A stretch of DNA of 64,000 nucleotides. Source: DATBVX01 sp035263105 (GTDB lineage Bacteria > Pseudomonadota > Gammaproteobacteria > Steroidobacterales > Steroidobacteraceae). Both the position numbers and the translations under genes were made by a program. The DNA lies in the NCBI GenBank assembly GCA_035263105.1, contig DATFRO010000034.1:1-64000 (forward strand), read 5' to 3'. Below, in pieces: positions 1 through 8,881 of the stretch (positions are counted from its first letter, which is position 1; the number at the start of each line of letters is the position of its first letter). The notes beneath the pieces were generated by a model. The model made no database searches, was not told where the DNA came from, and worked only from the letters and a program-made list of their open reading frames with translations.

Positions 1-1
1 C

Positions 2-178
2 AAAGGCACGGTGCGCGCCGAGTTCCGCGTCACGCAGGAGCAGCTCGACGCGTTACGAGCGCAGCTCGAAGCTCACGAAAAGATCGAGCCCACCTTCACC
101 GTGCAGATCCGCGACGAGACCGGCGAGATCGTCGCCGAAGTGGAAAAGCTCCTGCACATCCGGCGCAAGCAAACGTAG
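2..178 (+). CDS. DUF4442-like hotdog-fold protein, C-terminal fragment
   Basis: Only the last 58 codons lie in the window, read in frame from base 2 to a TAG at 176-178. The fragment ends with the run AEVEKLLHIRRK after a segment resembling FTVQIRDETGEIV. That pattern is typical of the last strands of DUF4442, a hotdog-fold family related to acyl-CoA thioesterases. The substrate is unknown and the start is outside the window. It points away from the spoVR operon on the other strand, with 81 bases between the two stop codons. The family call is made by eye and is moderately sure. Confidence 0.55.
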   Translation, partial: KGTVRAEFRVTQEQLDALRAQLEAHEKIEPTFTVQIRDETGEIVAEVEKLLHIRRKQT

Positions 179-259
179 CTGGCGCTTCTTGCTCCGCGAT
201 CGCGGGCTCTTGACACACCCGATCGAGAGACCGCGGGAGCGTCGAGGAACGCAGCAGCC

Positions 260-1642
260 CTACGCTGCCGGCGCCATGGGCACGGTGAATTCCATTTCGG
301 CGCCGTGCTCGTCGACGGTGTGCATGATGACTGGCCGGCGCCAAACGCGCTGCAGGTACTCGATGACCTTCTTGCCGCGCTCGACGTCGAGGCCGCGCCC
401 GTCGGTCTTGTGGTCGTGCTCGAGCTCGAGCGTGCCGTCGACGCGCACGTGCCTGGCCGCGACGCTCGGCGCACCGAAGTTGTACTTCGGGTGCAGCATG
501 GCCTCGTGCAGAGCACCGAGATCCGGTTCTTCCACCTTGACCTGGCCGCTGGATTCGGCGCGATAGCGGAACAGCTGCAACTTCTCGGCGCGCTCCATCG
601 TCAGCTGATTGCGTACGAAGCTGAAATCGTCGTCCTGCTGCAGGATGGCGCGCGCCGCCTCCAGGCCCTCTTCCTCGACGATCTCCTCCCACAGGCTGAA
701 GCCCAGGTGGTAGGGATTGATCGAGAGCGCGACCTGCTCGCCGCTCGCGAGCGGACGCACGACGTCCGAATGGCATTTGATGGCATCGACATAGGACTGC
801 TGCGGCAGGAAATCCGCTTCGCGCAGCAGCCGGGCGTGCCAGTAGGAGGCCCAGCCCTCGTTCATGATCTGCGTGGCGAATACCGGGTAGAAGTAGAACG
901 ACTCCTCGCGCACCGCGAGGAAGATGTCGCGTTCCCAGCCTTCGAGATCCGGCGCGTACTGCGCGATGAACCACAGCAGATCCAGCTCGCGGTGCGGCGG
1001 GACCGGGGCACGCTGCCGGGTCAATGCGGCAGGATCGCGCGCCACGGCGGGATCGAGCGATGCGAAGCGCTGCCGGAACGTGTCGTCGGTCTCTTCGCTC
1101 TTCGGCGCCAGGTACTCCGGGTAGCGTTCACGTTGCAGCGCCTGGTTCATGTCGATGTGCTGCTCGAGCGCCAGCGCCGCGTCGAGCGTCGCCTCGACGC
1201 GCTGCAGCCCATGCTCGTCGATCGCACGACCGATCTGGCGCGCATGGTTGGCCGCGTGCTCCACGATGTTTTCGCCGACCTGCTGCTGGCTGCGACGGAA
1301 CAGCAGGTTGTTGCGCGAGAAATCCGCGTGTCCGAGCACGTGCGCCGCGACCAGGACGTTCTCGGCGACGCTGTTGCTGTTGGCGAGATAGGCGTGGCCG
1401 GGGTTGCCGGGGAAGACGACTTCGAACAGTCGCGAATGCCCCATGCGATGCTGGACCAGCTGGTAGATGTAGCGCACGCCGAACGACCAGTGCGGCATGC
1501 GCACCGGCAGGCCGTACACGGAGATCTCCATCATGAAGGAGTCCGGGACTTCTTCGAAGTCGACCGGGTTGAAGCTCAGACCGGCCTTGAGCGCGAGTTG
1601 CTCGATGCGCGGCAGGAGTTCGCGCCATTCACTGCGGCTCAT
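260..1642 (-). CDS. SpoVR family protein (YcgB-like)
   Basis: A 460-residue protein of the SpoVR/YcgB family, the third gene of the conserved prkA-yeaH-spoVR (yeaG-yeaH-ycgB) stress operon. Early family-like stretches include FEEVPDSFMMEISVYGLP and the helical HVLGHADFSRNN segment. The biochemical role of the family is not settled; in enterobacteria it belongs to the general stress and starvation response. The start is the ATG at 1642, with GGAG eight bases upstream. A GTG at 1651 overlapping the yeaH stop is a less likely alternative. It is slightly shorter than the usual 500 or so residues, which affects function little if at all. Confidence 0.93.
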   Translation of the reverse strand: MSRSEWRELLPRIEQLALKAGLSFNPVDFEEVPDSFMMEISVYGLPVRMPHWSFGVRYIYQLVQHRMGHSRLFEVVFPGNPGHAYLANSNSVAENVLVAAHVLGHADFSRNNLLFRRSQQQVGENIVEHAANHARQIGRAIDEHGLQRVEATLDAALALEQHIDMNQALQRERYPEYLAPKSEETDDTFRQRFASLDPAVARDPAALTRQRAPVPPHRELDLLWFIAQYAPDLEGWERDIFLAVREESFYFYPVFATQIMNEGWASYWHARLLREADFLPQQSYVDAIKCHSDVVRPLASGEQVALSINPYHLGFSLWEEIVEEEGLEAARAILQQDDDFSFVRNQLTMERAEKLQLFRYRAESSGQVKVEEPDLGALHEAMLHPKYNFGAPSVAARHVRVDGTLELEHDHKTDGRGLDVERGKKVIEYLQRVWRRPVIMHTVDEHGAEMEFTVPMAPAA

Positions 1643-1647
1643 GCGTG

Positions 1648-2811
1648 TCACTCCGTTTCGGCGGCCTGCTGCTGGAAGAAGTGGCGCACCGCTTCCCAGA
1701 TGTCTTCGATGCGGCTCACGGCGAAACTGCCCGCGGGCTTGCCTTCCTCGCCGAGGGCCTTGAAGAGACTTCCGGTTTCGGTGGCGAGCTGGCGTTGCGC
1801 GGTCGATGAGACTTCGAGGTAGCCGCAATAGTTGGCGGCATCGGACAGCTCGCGCAGGGCTGCTTCTGCCTGCGGACGATCGGCGGAGTAGTTGTCGCCG
1901 TCCGAGGCGTAGAACAGGTACACGTTGTAGCGCGCGGGGCTGAAGCGCGCTTCCATGATCTCGCGCACCTTGAGGAAACCAGTCGAAGCGACCGTGCCGC
2001 CGCTGCCGCTCACCTGGAAGAATTCGTCCTCGTTGAATTCCCACGCCTCGGTGGTGTGCGCCACGAACACGGTGTCGAGATGGCGGTATTGGCGCCTGAG
2101 ACCCTGCGTCGCCCAGAAGAAGAACGATTTGGCGAGCTGCCGGTCGCGCTCCGACATGCTGCCGGACACGTCCATCAGCAGGAACACCACGGCCTGGATT
2201 GCCGGTTGCTCGCGCTTGGTGAGCTGGCGAAAACGCAGGTCGTCGTCGGTGAAGGCGGGCGCTTCCTCGTCCTGCATCGAGCGGCGCTTGATCGACTCGC
2301 GCAGGCTCCGGCGCCGGTCGAGGCGCGAGCGCGCACCGCGCTTGTCCCAGCCTTCGCGCGCCCAGTCGGCTTCCTCGGACTTGCCGACGCGCGCCTTGAG
2401 GTTCGGGAGCTGCATCTCCTCCCAGAGCCAGTCGACGATGTCGTCGACCTTGAACTCGAGGACGAACTCGATGCCGCCTTCCTCGCTTCCGCCCTGTCCC
2501 TTGTCTTGTCCCTCGCCCTGCGAGGGCTTGGCGAGCACGTCGCCCGGCTTGGCATTGCCCTGGCCGACCCCTTCGCGCTGGTCAGGACGACGCAGCCGGA
2601 AGTGGTAGTGCTCGAGCATGCGCACCGGCACCTTGACGGTGCGTGCACCGCCACTCACCACATCGGCGCCGGCAATGATGTCGGGAAGTCGTTCGCGGAC
2701 CGCTTCGCGCACTTTCTCGTTGTGGCGCAGCCAGTCGCGCGCGCCGCGCGAGAACAACTCGTACCAGCCGTTGATGCGGGGGTTTGGGGCCTTGCTCTCT
2801 GACTCGTCCAC
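1648..2811 (-). CDS. yeaH: YeaH/YhbH family von Willebrand A-type protein (DUF444)
   Basis: A 387-residue DUF444 protein. The N-terminal half is charged and low-complexity, with a Gly/Gln/Lys-rich stretch around residues 80-113. The C-terminal half is a vWA-like domain opening with FLLMDVSGSMS; the DxSxS metal-site motif starts at Asp214. The family works with the PrkA kinase and SpoVR, and it is the middle gene of that operon here. The start is a GTG at 2811 preceded by a G-rich stretch, 27 bases after the prkA stop. The stop codon lies just before the spoVR start, so translation is probably coupled. Confidence 0.93.
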   Translation of the reverse strand: MDESESKAPNPRINGWYELFSRGARDWLRHNEKVREAVRERLPDIIAGADVVSGGARTVKVPVRMLEHYHFRLRRPDQREGVGQGNAKPGDVLAKPSQGEGQDKGQGGSEEGGIEFVLEFKVDDIVDWLWEEMQLPNLKARVGKSEEADWAREGWDKRGARSRLDRRRSLRESIKRRSMQDEEAPAFTDDDLRFRQLTKREQPAIQAVVFLLMDVSGSMSERDRQLAKSFFFWATQGLRRQYRHLDTVFVAHTTEAWEFNEDEFFQVSGSGGTVASTGFLKVREIMEARFSPARYNVYLFYASDGDNYSADRPQAEAALRELSDAANYCGYLEVSSTAQRQLATETGSLFKALGEEGKPAGSFAVSRIEDIWEAVRHFFQQQAAETE

Positions 2812-2838
2812 TGCCGTTCCCCCGTGTGCGTCGGCGCG

Positions 2839-4794
2839 CTACTCCTGGGCCAGGAGGGTGGTGACGTAGTTCAGAGCTTCTTTGGCGCTGTGTTCGTCGT
2901 AACCGTATTCGCTGACGAGGCGCTGCTGCACCGAAGAGATCTTCTTGCGCGCCTCATCGTCAGGACGGGCCGTCGAGGTCACGAGTCGCAGCACGTCGCG
3001 GCGCTCCTCGAACAGGTACTGCTCGATCGCCTCGTGCATGCGCGCATGGCTGTCCAACGTGAACTTCTCGCCGGCCTTGAAAGCCACCATGGCCTTTCTT
3101 ACCACTTCCTGCCTGAACGATTGCTTACCGGACTCCGAAACCTTGATCTTCTCCTCGACGGAACGCAGGAAGCGCTCATCGGCAGGCCGGGTCTCGCCGG
3201 TGATGGGATCGGTGACCTGGCGCTGATCGAGCGAAGCTTCGACCTCGTCGAGGTACTTCTCCAGCAGCTGCTGCGCCTCTTCCTCGAAGGAAGCAAACAG
3301 GGCGCGATGCACGTCCTCCTTGACCCAGCGGTTGTAGAAGTCCTTGCGCGCGACCACCAGGTGATCGATCCACTGCTTCTTCTGCTTCGCGTCCATGCGC
3401 GCGTCGCTCTCGATCGCATCTTTCAACGCGAGCAGCAGCTCCATGCTGGTGAGGCTGCGCGTATCGCTGCGCGTGATCGCGTTCGAGATCGCGTTGATCA
3501 CGAAGCGCGGACTCACGCCGGCGAGGCCCTCGTCGGGCGACTCGGCATGCAGGCGCACGGCTTCGTTCTCGGCAAAGCCCTCGATGCTCTCGCCGTTGTA
3601 GATGCGCAGCTTCTTCGAAAGATCCAGTCCTTCACGCTCTGGCTTGTGCAGGCGCGTGAGGATCGCAAACACGGCGGCGAGCTTGAGCACGTGCGGGTCG
3701 AGGTGCACGTCGCGAAACGCCGGCGCGCCTGACACCAGCTTCTGGTAGATACGCGCCTCGTCGTTGAAAGACAGCGCGTACGGCACCTTGATGATGACCA
3801 TGCGGTCGAGCAGCGCCTCGTTCTCCTTCTCCTGCAGGAACTTGTGGAACTCGGCGAGATTGGTATGCGCGATGATCGTTTCGTCCAGGTGGATCAGCGG
3901 GAAGCGCGACACCTTGACGTTCTTCTCCTGCGTGAGCGTGAGGAGCAGATAGAGGAACTCGCGCTTGACCTTGAGGATCTCGATCATTTCAAGGAGACCG
4001 CGGCTCGCCGCGTACACCGCGCCGGACCACGACCAGGCGCGCGGATCGCCCTCATCGCCGACCTCGGCAACCTTCGACAGGTCCACCGAGCCGACGAGGT
4101 CCGCAATGTCAGCAGTGGTTGGATCATGCGGCGCGTACGTGCCGATGCCGACGCGCGTGGCTTCGGCGAGGAATACGCGTTCCACCGGAACGCGCAGGTA
4201 ATCGCCTTCGTATTCGCGCTGCAGGCGCTCACGCGACCACGGACTCAATTCGCCCGAGATCTCGACGCCGTAGGTCTCGCGAAACTCCGCGCGCAGGCTG
4301 GCGGGAATCAGGTTGAGCGGCGACTCGTGCATCGGCGAGCCCTTCACCGCGTAGAGCGAGCCTTCGTCGGTGCGGCTGTATTCCTCGAGGCCGCGCTTGA
4401 GCAGGATCGCGATCGTCGATTTGCCGCCGGACGGCGGACCGAGCAACAGCAGAAGACGCCGGCCGACATCGGAGCCCGCAGCGGCCGCCTTGAAATATTC
4501 GACGACGCGGCTCAACGGCTCATCGACCCCGAACAGCTCGCGCCGGAAGAGTTCGCGTGGACGCGCGCTTTCGTCCTCGCCGCCGTTACCGTTGCGCCCG
4601 TACCAGCGCAGCATGTCCCAGATGTATTGATGGCTCGAACGGGCGAGCGCGGTTGCGTTGGTGGGGAGGACGTGCGTGAGGAAGTCGCCGAAGCTCCCTT
4701 CCCAGTGTTGCGCCCGATGCTGGCGACTGAAGGCGCTCAGTGAATCGACGAAGCTGTTGCGGCGCGCTGAGCCTGAGTCACCGGTCTCTGGCAT
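2839..4794 (-). CDS. prkA: PrkA family serine protein kinase / AAA protein
   Basis: A 651-residue PrkA (YeaG) homologue, close to the E. coli length of 644. An AAA-like Walker A motif, GPPSGGKST, sits at about residues 119-127. A PrkA C-terminal domain follows. In enterobacteria the protein acts in sustained nitrogen starvation and stress adaptation, and a Bacillus homologue was reported to phosphorylate proteins on serine. The chosen ATG at 4794 has GGAGGAG six bases upstream. An in-frame ATG at 4869 also has a strong GGGGAGG site and would add 25 residues. It is the first gene of the prkA-yeaH-spoVR operon, so the promoter must lie between 4870 and 5090. Confidence 0.93.
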   Translation of the reverse strand: MPETGDSGSARRNSFVDSLSAFSRQHRAQHWEGSFGDFLTHVLPTNATALARSSHQYIWDMLRWYGRNGNGGEDESARPRELFRRELFGVDEPLSRVVEYFKAAAAGSDVGRRLLLLLGPPSGGKSTIAILLKRGLEEYSRTDEGSLYAVKGSPMHESPLNLIPASLRAEFRETYGVEISGELSPWSRERLQREYEGDYLRVPVERVFLAEATRVGIGTYAPHDPTTADIADLVGSVDLSKVAEVGDEGDPRAWSWSGAVYAASRGLLEMIEILKVKREFLYLLLTLTQEKNVKVSRFPLIHLDETIIAHTNLAEFHKFLQEKENEALLDRMVIIKVPYALSFNDEARIYQKLVSGAPAFRDVHLDPHVLKLAAVFAILTRLHKPEREGLDLSKKLRIYNGESIEGFAENEAVRLHAESPDEGLAGVSPRFVINAISNAITRSDTRSLTSMELLLALKDAIESDARMDAKQKKQWIDHLVVARKDFYNRWVKEDVHRALFASFEEEAQQLLEKYLDEVEASLDQRQVTDPITGETRPADERFLRSVEEKIKVSESGKQSFRQEVVRKAMVAFKAGEKFTLDSHARMHEAIEQYLFEERRDVLRLVTSTARPDDEARKKISSVQQRLVSEYGYDEHSAKEALNYVTTLLAQE

Positions 4795-5090
4795 CTCACT
4801 CTCCTCCGAGCGGCACGGTCGCCCTTGCATGTCTTTCGTGACCAGCTGTGCAGTCACACGGGGAGTCATATCGCCTCCCCAAACCCCTGAAAGAGCGTGA
4901 GACTGCTACCCGACATAATCTACGCGAAAGACTAGCCCCATGAGCACCCGGTTCCCTGAGCGCGATTTCACAGAAGTCGGCATTAATCCCGCGAACCGCG
5001 GCGCAGATTCACAGTTCAGTGCGATGCAGTAGCCGTGCCAAAACGCTTGGCGATCGAGGGTGGCAAGTGCTGATGAGCGGCTTCGCGAGT
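4795..5090. other. Intergenic region upstream of prkA and after hisIE
   Basis: About 300 bases between the stop of hisIE and prkA. The part next to prkA carries two in-frame prkA starts, each with its own ribosome-binding site. It must also hold the prkA promoter, because hisIE and prkA are both on the minus strand and hisIE lies downstream. I see no clear sigma-70 hexamer pair and no convincing terminator for prkA read-through or his transcription. No small gene is supported. Confidence 0.5.
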
Positions 5091-5720
5091 TCAGCTTCGA
5101 CCCGCGTGGCGCGACTCGAGCTCGCGGACGACGCGATCGAGCGACAGGTTGCGGCTCTTCATCAACAGGAGCAGGTGATACATCAAGTCCGCGGTTTCGT
5201 TCACGATCTTCTCGTCGTCGGTGCCGATCGCAGCCAGGGCCACCTCGACGCCTTCCTCCCCGATCTTCTGCGCGATGCGTGACGGACCTTCGGCAAAAAG
5301 GCGTGCGGTGTAGCTGCCTTGCGGCTTTTCCGCAATCCGCTGTGCGATCACGGACTCGAGCCGGGCGAGGAAGGCGAGACTTTCAACCGCTGTAGGTGGT
5401 TGATCAACAAAGCACGTGGCGGTGCCGCGGTGACACACAGGCCCGCTGGGCTCGGCGAGGATGAGGAGCGTGTCCTTGTCGCAGTCGGCGCTCACGCTCA
5501 CGACGTTCAATACGTTCCCGGAGGTTTCACCTTTCATCCACTGGGCCTTTCGGCTGCGACTGTAAAAAAAGACCCTGCCGCGCTCCAGTGTCTCGCGCAG
5601 CGCCTCGCGATTCATGAATCCCAGCATCAGGACGGCGCCCGTATCAGCGTGTTGCACGACAGCAGGTAACAGCCCATCACCTTTCTGCCAGTCCAGTGTC
5701 GAAATGTCCTCGAACTTCAT
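5091..5720 (-). CDS. hisI: Bifunctional phosphoribosyl-AMP cyclohydrolase / phosphoribosyl-ATP pyrophosphatase
   Basis: A 209-residue HisIE fusion performing steps 2 and 3 of histidine synthesis in the cytoplasm. The N-terminal HisI part (about 1-115) has GFMNREAL, KAQWMKGETSGN and the metal-binding DCDKD and later CHRGTATC region. The C-terminal HisE part carries KIGEEGVEVALAA and ETADLMYHL. The length matches gammaproteobacterial HisIE. Its ATG overlaps the hisF TGA by four bases. It is the last gene of the his operon. Confidence 0.96.
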   Translation of the reverse strand: MKFEDISTLDWQKGDGLLPAVVQHADTGAVLMLGFMNREALRETLERGRVFFYSRSRKAQWMKGETSGNVLNVVSVSADCDKDTLLILAEPSGPVCHRGTATCFVDQPPTAVESLAFLARLESVIAQRIAEKPQGSYTARLFAEGPSRIAQKIGEEGVEVALAAIGTDDEKIVNETADLMYHLLLLMKSRNLSLDRVVRELESRHAGRS

Positions 5721-6484
5721 GTCCTGACCTCGATGCCCTGATCGTTCAGATAGCTCTTGAGCCTGTCGATGGCGATCGTGCCGTCGTGGAACACGCTCGC
5801 CGCGAGTGCGCCGTCAGCGCGCGCCTCTGAGAACACGGCAGCGAAGTCGGCGAGGGCGCCGGCGCCGCCCGACGCGATCAGCGGCACGTGACACACGGCG
5901 CGGATGGCCGCGACCTGCGCGAGGTCGTATCCCCGGCGCACGCCGTCGCTCGACATGCAGTTGAGGACGATCTCGCCTGCACCACGGTCCTGCACTTCCC
6001 GGACCCAGTCGAGCGTCGAGCGACGCGTGAAGCGGCTGCGCTGCGGGTCGCCGGTGTATTGGTGCACGCCGTAGTCGCCGTTCTGCTTCCGGCTGTCGAT
6101 GCCCACGACCACGCATTGGACCCCGAAGCGCTCGCTCAGCCGATTGATGAGATCGGGATCGGCAAGGGCGGGGGAGTTGACCGAGATCTTGTCGGCGCCG
6201 GCGTTCAAGACTGTCTCGGCCTCGGCCACCGAGCGGATGCCGCCGGCAACGCAGAAGGGTACGTCCAGCAGGCGTGCGACCGCGGCGACCCAGGCGCGAT
6301 CCACGGCTCTGCCGTCGGGACTGGCGGTGATGTCGTAGAAGACGATCTCGTCCGCGCCGGCCTCACGATAACGAGCGGCGAGCCCGAGGATATCGCCGGC
6401 GTCGCGGTGATCTCTGAAGCGCACGCCCTTGACGACCCGCCCGTCGCGCACGTCGAGGCAGGGAATTATGCGTTTGGCAAGAAT
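5717..6484 (-). CDS. hisF: Imidazole glycerol phosphate synthase cyclase subunit HisF
   Basis: The cyclase half of HisHF, a TIM barrel that makes imidazole glycerol phosphate and AICAR. HisF proteins begin MLAKRIIPCLDVRDG. Here the DNA encodes exactly that, except that an ATT codon at 6484-6482 stands where ATG is expected, with GGGGAG eight bases upstream. The first ordinary start codon in frame is the GTG at 6451. It would delete strand beta-1 and the catalytic Asp11 in CLDV, so I take ATT as the start (255 residues, normal length). Upstream in frame I found no ATG, GTG or TTG within about 50 bases. The gene overlaps hisA by 19 bases and hisI by four. Confidence 0.93.
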   Translation of the reverse strand: MLAKRIIPCLDVRDGRVVKGVRFRDHRDAGDILGLAARYREAGADEIVFYDITASPDGRAVDRAWVAAVARLLDVPFCVAGGIRSVAEAETVLNAGADKISVNSPALADPDLINRLSERFGVQCVVVGIDSRKQNGDYGVHQYTGDPQRSRFTRRSTLDWVREVQDRGAGEIVLNCMSSDGVRRGYDLAQVAAIRAVCHVPLIASGGAGALADFAAVFSEARADGALAASVFHDGTIAIDRLKSYLNDQGIEVRT

Positions 6485-7206
6485 GGCTCGAGCTCCCCGC
6501 GATCCAGCGTGTCTTCCAGCAGCGCCCGGCCGCTGATCGTCGCCCTGACCCCGATGCCGGCGAGCGCCTGCAAATCAGCGGTGGAGCGCACGCCGCCCGA
6601 AGCCTGCCACTCGATGTCCGGGTAGCGGCGCACCGCCTCCTGGTAGAGGTCCAGGTTCGGGCCGCTCATCGCGCCGTCACGCTCGACATCGGTGCACAGA
6701 ACGTGCCTGAGCGGCGCGGAGCGGAACGCGTCCAACGCCTGCCACAGTGTCGTTGCCGTCTGCAGTTGCCACCCATGGGTCACGCAACGCGGGACCCGGT
6801 GCTCGTCGAGGCGCACATCGAACGCGAGCGTGATGGCGTCCGCGCCGAAACGACGCAGCCACATCAACACCTGGTCGGGCTTCATGACCGCAGCGCTGCC
6901 GACGACCACGCGCGCAACGCCTCCGTGCAGTAGCGCCTCGATGGTCGTCGAATCGCGGATCCCGCCGCCGACTTGCAGATGCAGGGCGGACTGCGCCGCC
7001 AGGCCCAGGATGAGGTCGCGATTACTCTGTCGGCCCTCGCGTGCGCCATCGAGGTCGACCACGTGCAGCCAGCGCGCACCGAGTTCCCGGTAACGATCGA
7101 GCAGTGCCGCCGGCTCGACGTCGTAGCGCGTCTCTGCCGCGAAGTCGCCGCGCAGCAGGCGCACGCAGTGCCCACCCCGCAGGTCGATGGCCGGCATGAG
7201 CAGCAT
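6466..7206 (-). CDS. hisA: ProFAR isomerase HisA
   Basis: A 246-residue TIM-barrel isomerase for the fourth step of histidine synthesis, converting ProFAR to PRFAR. It begins MLLMPAIDLRGGHCVRL, with the catalytic Asp in PAIDL and the family glycine-rich phosphate sites VGGGIRD and, later, ASGGVRS. Length is standard. The start codon shares one base with the hisH stop (TGATG), so translation is coupled. Its 3' end overlaps the unusual hisF start. Confidence 0.96.
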   Translation of the reverse strand: MLLMPAIDLRGGHCVRLLRGDFAAETRYDVEPAALLDRYRELGARWLHVVDLDGAREGRQSNRDLILGLAAQSALHLQVGGGIRDSTTIEALLHGGVARVVVGSAAVMKPDQVLMWLRRFGADAITLAFDVRLDEHRVPRCVTHGWQLQTATTLWQALDAFRSAPLRHVLCTDVERDGAMSGPNLDLYQEAVRRYPDIEWQASGGVRSTADLQALAGIGVRATISGRALLEDTLDRGELEPFLPNA

Positions 7207-7805
7207 CAGGAGAGCGCCAGGAAGTTCCCGAGGATGCGCGCTCCGGTGCGCGCGGAGCGCTCGGGATGAAACTGTGTGCCGAGGAAATTGCGGTGAACGA
7301 CCGCAGCCGAGAACAGCTCGCCATGGTCGGTGGCGGCGACGGTCTCCGGTCCGATCGGCAGCGCGTAGCTGTGCACGAAGTAGACGCGCTCACCCTGCTC
7401 GATCCCCTCGAGGAGCGGTGTTCGAGCGGTCGGGGTCAAGCGATTCCAGCCCATGTGGGGAATGGGCCGCCCCGGGAGTCCAGCGAGACGACGGGCAGCG
7501 CCCGGAATCGCGCCCAGGCAATGGGCCGATCCCTCTTCCGAAGATTCATAAAGGAGCTGCATTCCAAGGCAGATCCCGAGCACCGGCTGCGTCAGGCATG
7601 GAATCAGGTCGACGAGGCCCTGCACGCGCAGGCGTGTCATCGCATCGAGTGCGGCACCGACGCCAGGCAGGATGACGTGACTGGCCGCGCGGATCGCGGC
7701 CGCGCTGCTGGTCATTTGGGGGACGACGTCGAGTCGCTCGAGCGCGTGACGGAGCGATGCGGTGTTGGCCCCGCCGTTGTCGATGATCACGACGCGCTTC
7801 TTCAC
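7206..7805 (-). CDS. hisH: Imidazole glycerol phosphate synthase glutaminase subunit HisH
   Basis: A 199-residue class I glutamine amidotransferase that feeds ammonia to HisF. The nucleophile elbow GICLGMQLL carries the catalytic Cys, and the His/Glu pair is in GTQFHPERS near the C-terminus. It starts with GTG at 7805, overlapping the hisB stop by four bases. The long upstream open frame is a shadow of hisB. Gene order hisB-hisH-hisA-hisF is the usual one in gammaproteobacteria. Confidence 0.96.
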   Translation of the reverse strand: MKKRVVIIDNGGANTASLRHALERLDVVPQMTSSAAAIRAASHVILPGVGAALDAMTRLRVQGLVDLIPCLTQPVLGICLGMQLLYESSEEGSAHCLGAIPGAARRLAGLPGRPIPHMGWNRLTPTARTPLLEGIEQGERVYFVHSYALPIGPETVAATDHGELFSAAVVHRNFLGTQFHPERSARTGARILGNFLALS

Positions 7806-8881
7806 AGCACACCCTTGCTGCTGGGCAACTCCACCCCTTCGCGGCGGATCGCCTGGCGCAACGCACGCCCCACGCCCTTGAAGCAGGCCTCGATCATGTG
7901 ATGCGTGTTCTCGCCCGATATGGAAATCTGGATCGCCGCGCCGAGCGAGTCCGCCAGCGAGCGAAAGAAATGCGGCACGAGCTCCGTCGGCAGCTCTCCG
8001 ACACGCTCCCGGTTGAAGCGTCCGTCGAAGACGAAGTAGGGGCGGCCCGACAAGTCGAGTGCGATGCGAGCCTGTGCTTCGTCCATCGGCAGGACGAAGC
8101 CGTAGCGGCCGATGCCGCGTTTGTCTCCCAACGCCTGGCGCAGGGCCTGTCCAAGGGTGAGCGCACAATCCTCCACCGTGTGGTGCTCGTCGATGTGCAA
8201 GTCGCCGCTGGCGGTGAGTTGCAGCGAGAAACCCGCATGGCGTGCGATCTGCTCCAGCATGTGATCGAAGAAGCCGATACCGCTCTGGACCTGCACCGGC
8301 ACTTCGCGGTCGAGGTCGAGCGTGACGTCCACGACGGTCTCGCGCGTGCGCCGGGAAACGCTCGCCCGCCGTTGCGGCTGGGTGAGACGCCGCGCGATTG
8401 CCGGCCACGATTCGTCCGCCGTACCGGAGAGGCGGGTGCGGATGCCGACGACGCCGAGGTTGCGCGCAAACTCGAGGTCGGTCTCACGATCGCCGATCAT
8501 CACGCTGGCGGAGCGATCGTACGGGTTGCGGGCGAACCAGTCCTTGAGCAGCCCGAGCCTGGGCTTGCGACACTCGCAACCGTCCGCCGCGAAATGCGGA
8601 CAGATGAACACCTCGGCGAAGCGCACGCCCTGCGAGGCGAAGAGCTCGAGCAGAAAATCGTGCGCCTGGCGGAAGTCGGCCTCGGGCAGGCTGCTGGTGC
8701 CGAGACCGTCCTGGTTGGTGACCATCACCAACTCAAAGCCGGCGCGCTGCAACTCGAGCAGCGCCGGAATCACGCCGGGCATCAGGCGAATCTTGTCGAG
8801 CCGATCGACCTGCTCATCCGGCGGCTCCTCGACCAGCGTTCCGTCGCGGTCGACGAAAGCAATCTTGCGCAGGCCACTCAT
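7802..8881 (-). CDS. hisB: Bifunctional histidinol-phosphatase / imidazoleglycerol-phosphate dehydratase HisB
   Basis: A 359-residue two-domain enzyme of the E. coli HisB type. The N-terminal HAD phosphatase has FVDRDGTLVEEP, with nucleophile Asp11 and Asp13, and a zinc loop with CPHFAADGCECRKP. The C-terminal dehydratase has paired manganese-binding HHTVEDCAL and FDHMLEQIARHAGF motifs. It catalyses steps 6 and 8 of the pathway. The ATG at 8881 overlaps the hisC stop by four bases. Fusion of the two activities in one chain is typical of this lineage. Confidence 0.96.
   Translation of the reverse strand: MSGLRKIAFVDRDGTLVEEPPDEQVDRLDKIRLMPGVIPALLELQRAGFELVMVTNQDGLGTSSLPEADFRQAHDFLLELFASQGVRFAEVFICPHFAADGCECRKPRLGLLKDWFARNPYDRSASVMIGDRETDLEFARNLGVVGIRTRLSGTADESWPAIARRLTQPQRRASVSRRTRETVVDVTLDLDREVPVQVQSGIGFFDHMLEQIARHAGFSLQLTASGDLHIDEHHTVEDCALTLGQALRQALGDKRGIGRYGFVLPMDEAQARIALDLSGRPYFVFDGRFNRERVGELPTELVPHFFRSLADSLGAAIQISISGENTHHMIEACFKGVGRALRQAIRREGVELPSSKGVL

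Noticed and set aside
305..1822. A 505-residue plus-strand frame opposite spoVR
   Set aside because: It is a shadow of spoVR and the end of yeaH, with no recognisable domain.
5717..6451. hisF starting at the GTG 6451
   Set aside because: It would remove the first strand and the catalytic Asp, while the codons before it encode the normal HisF N-terminus.
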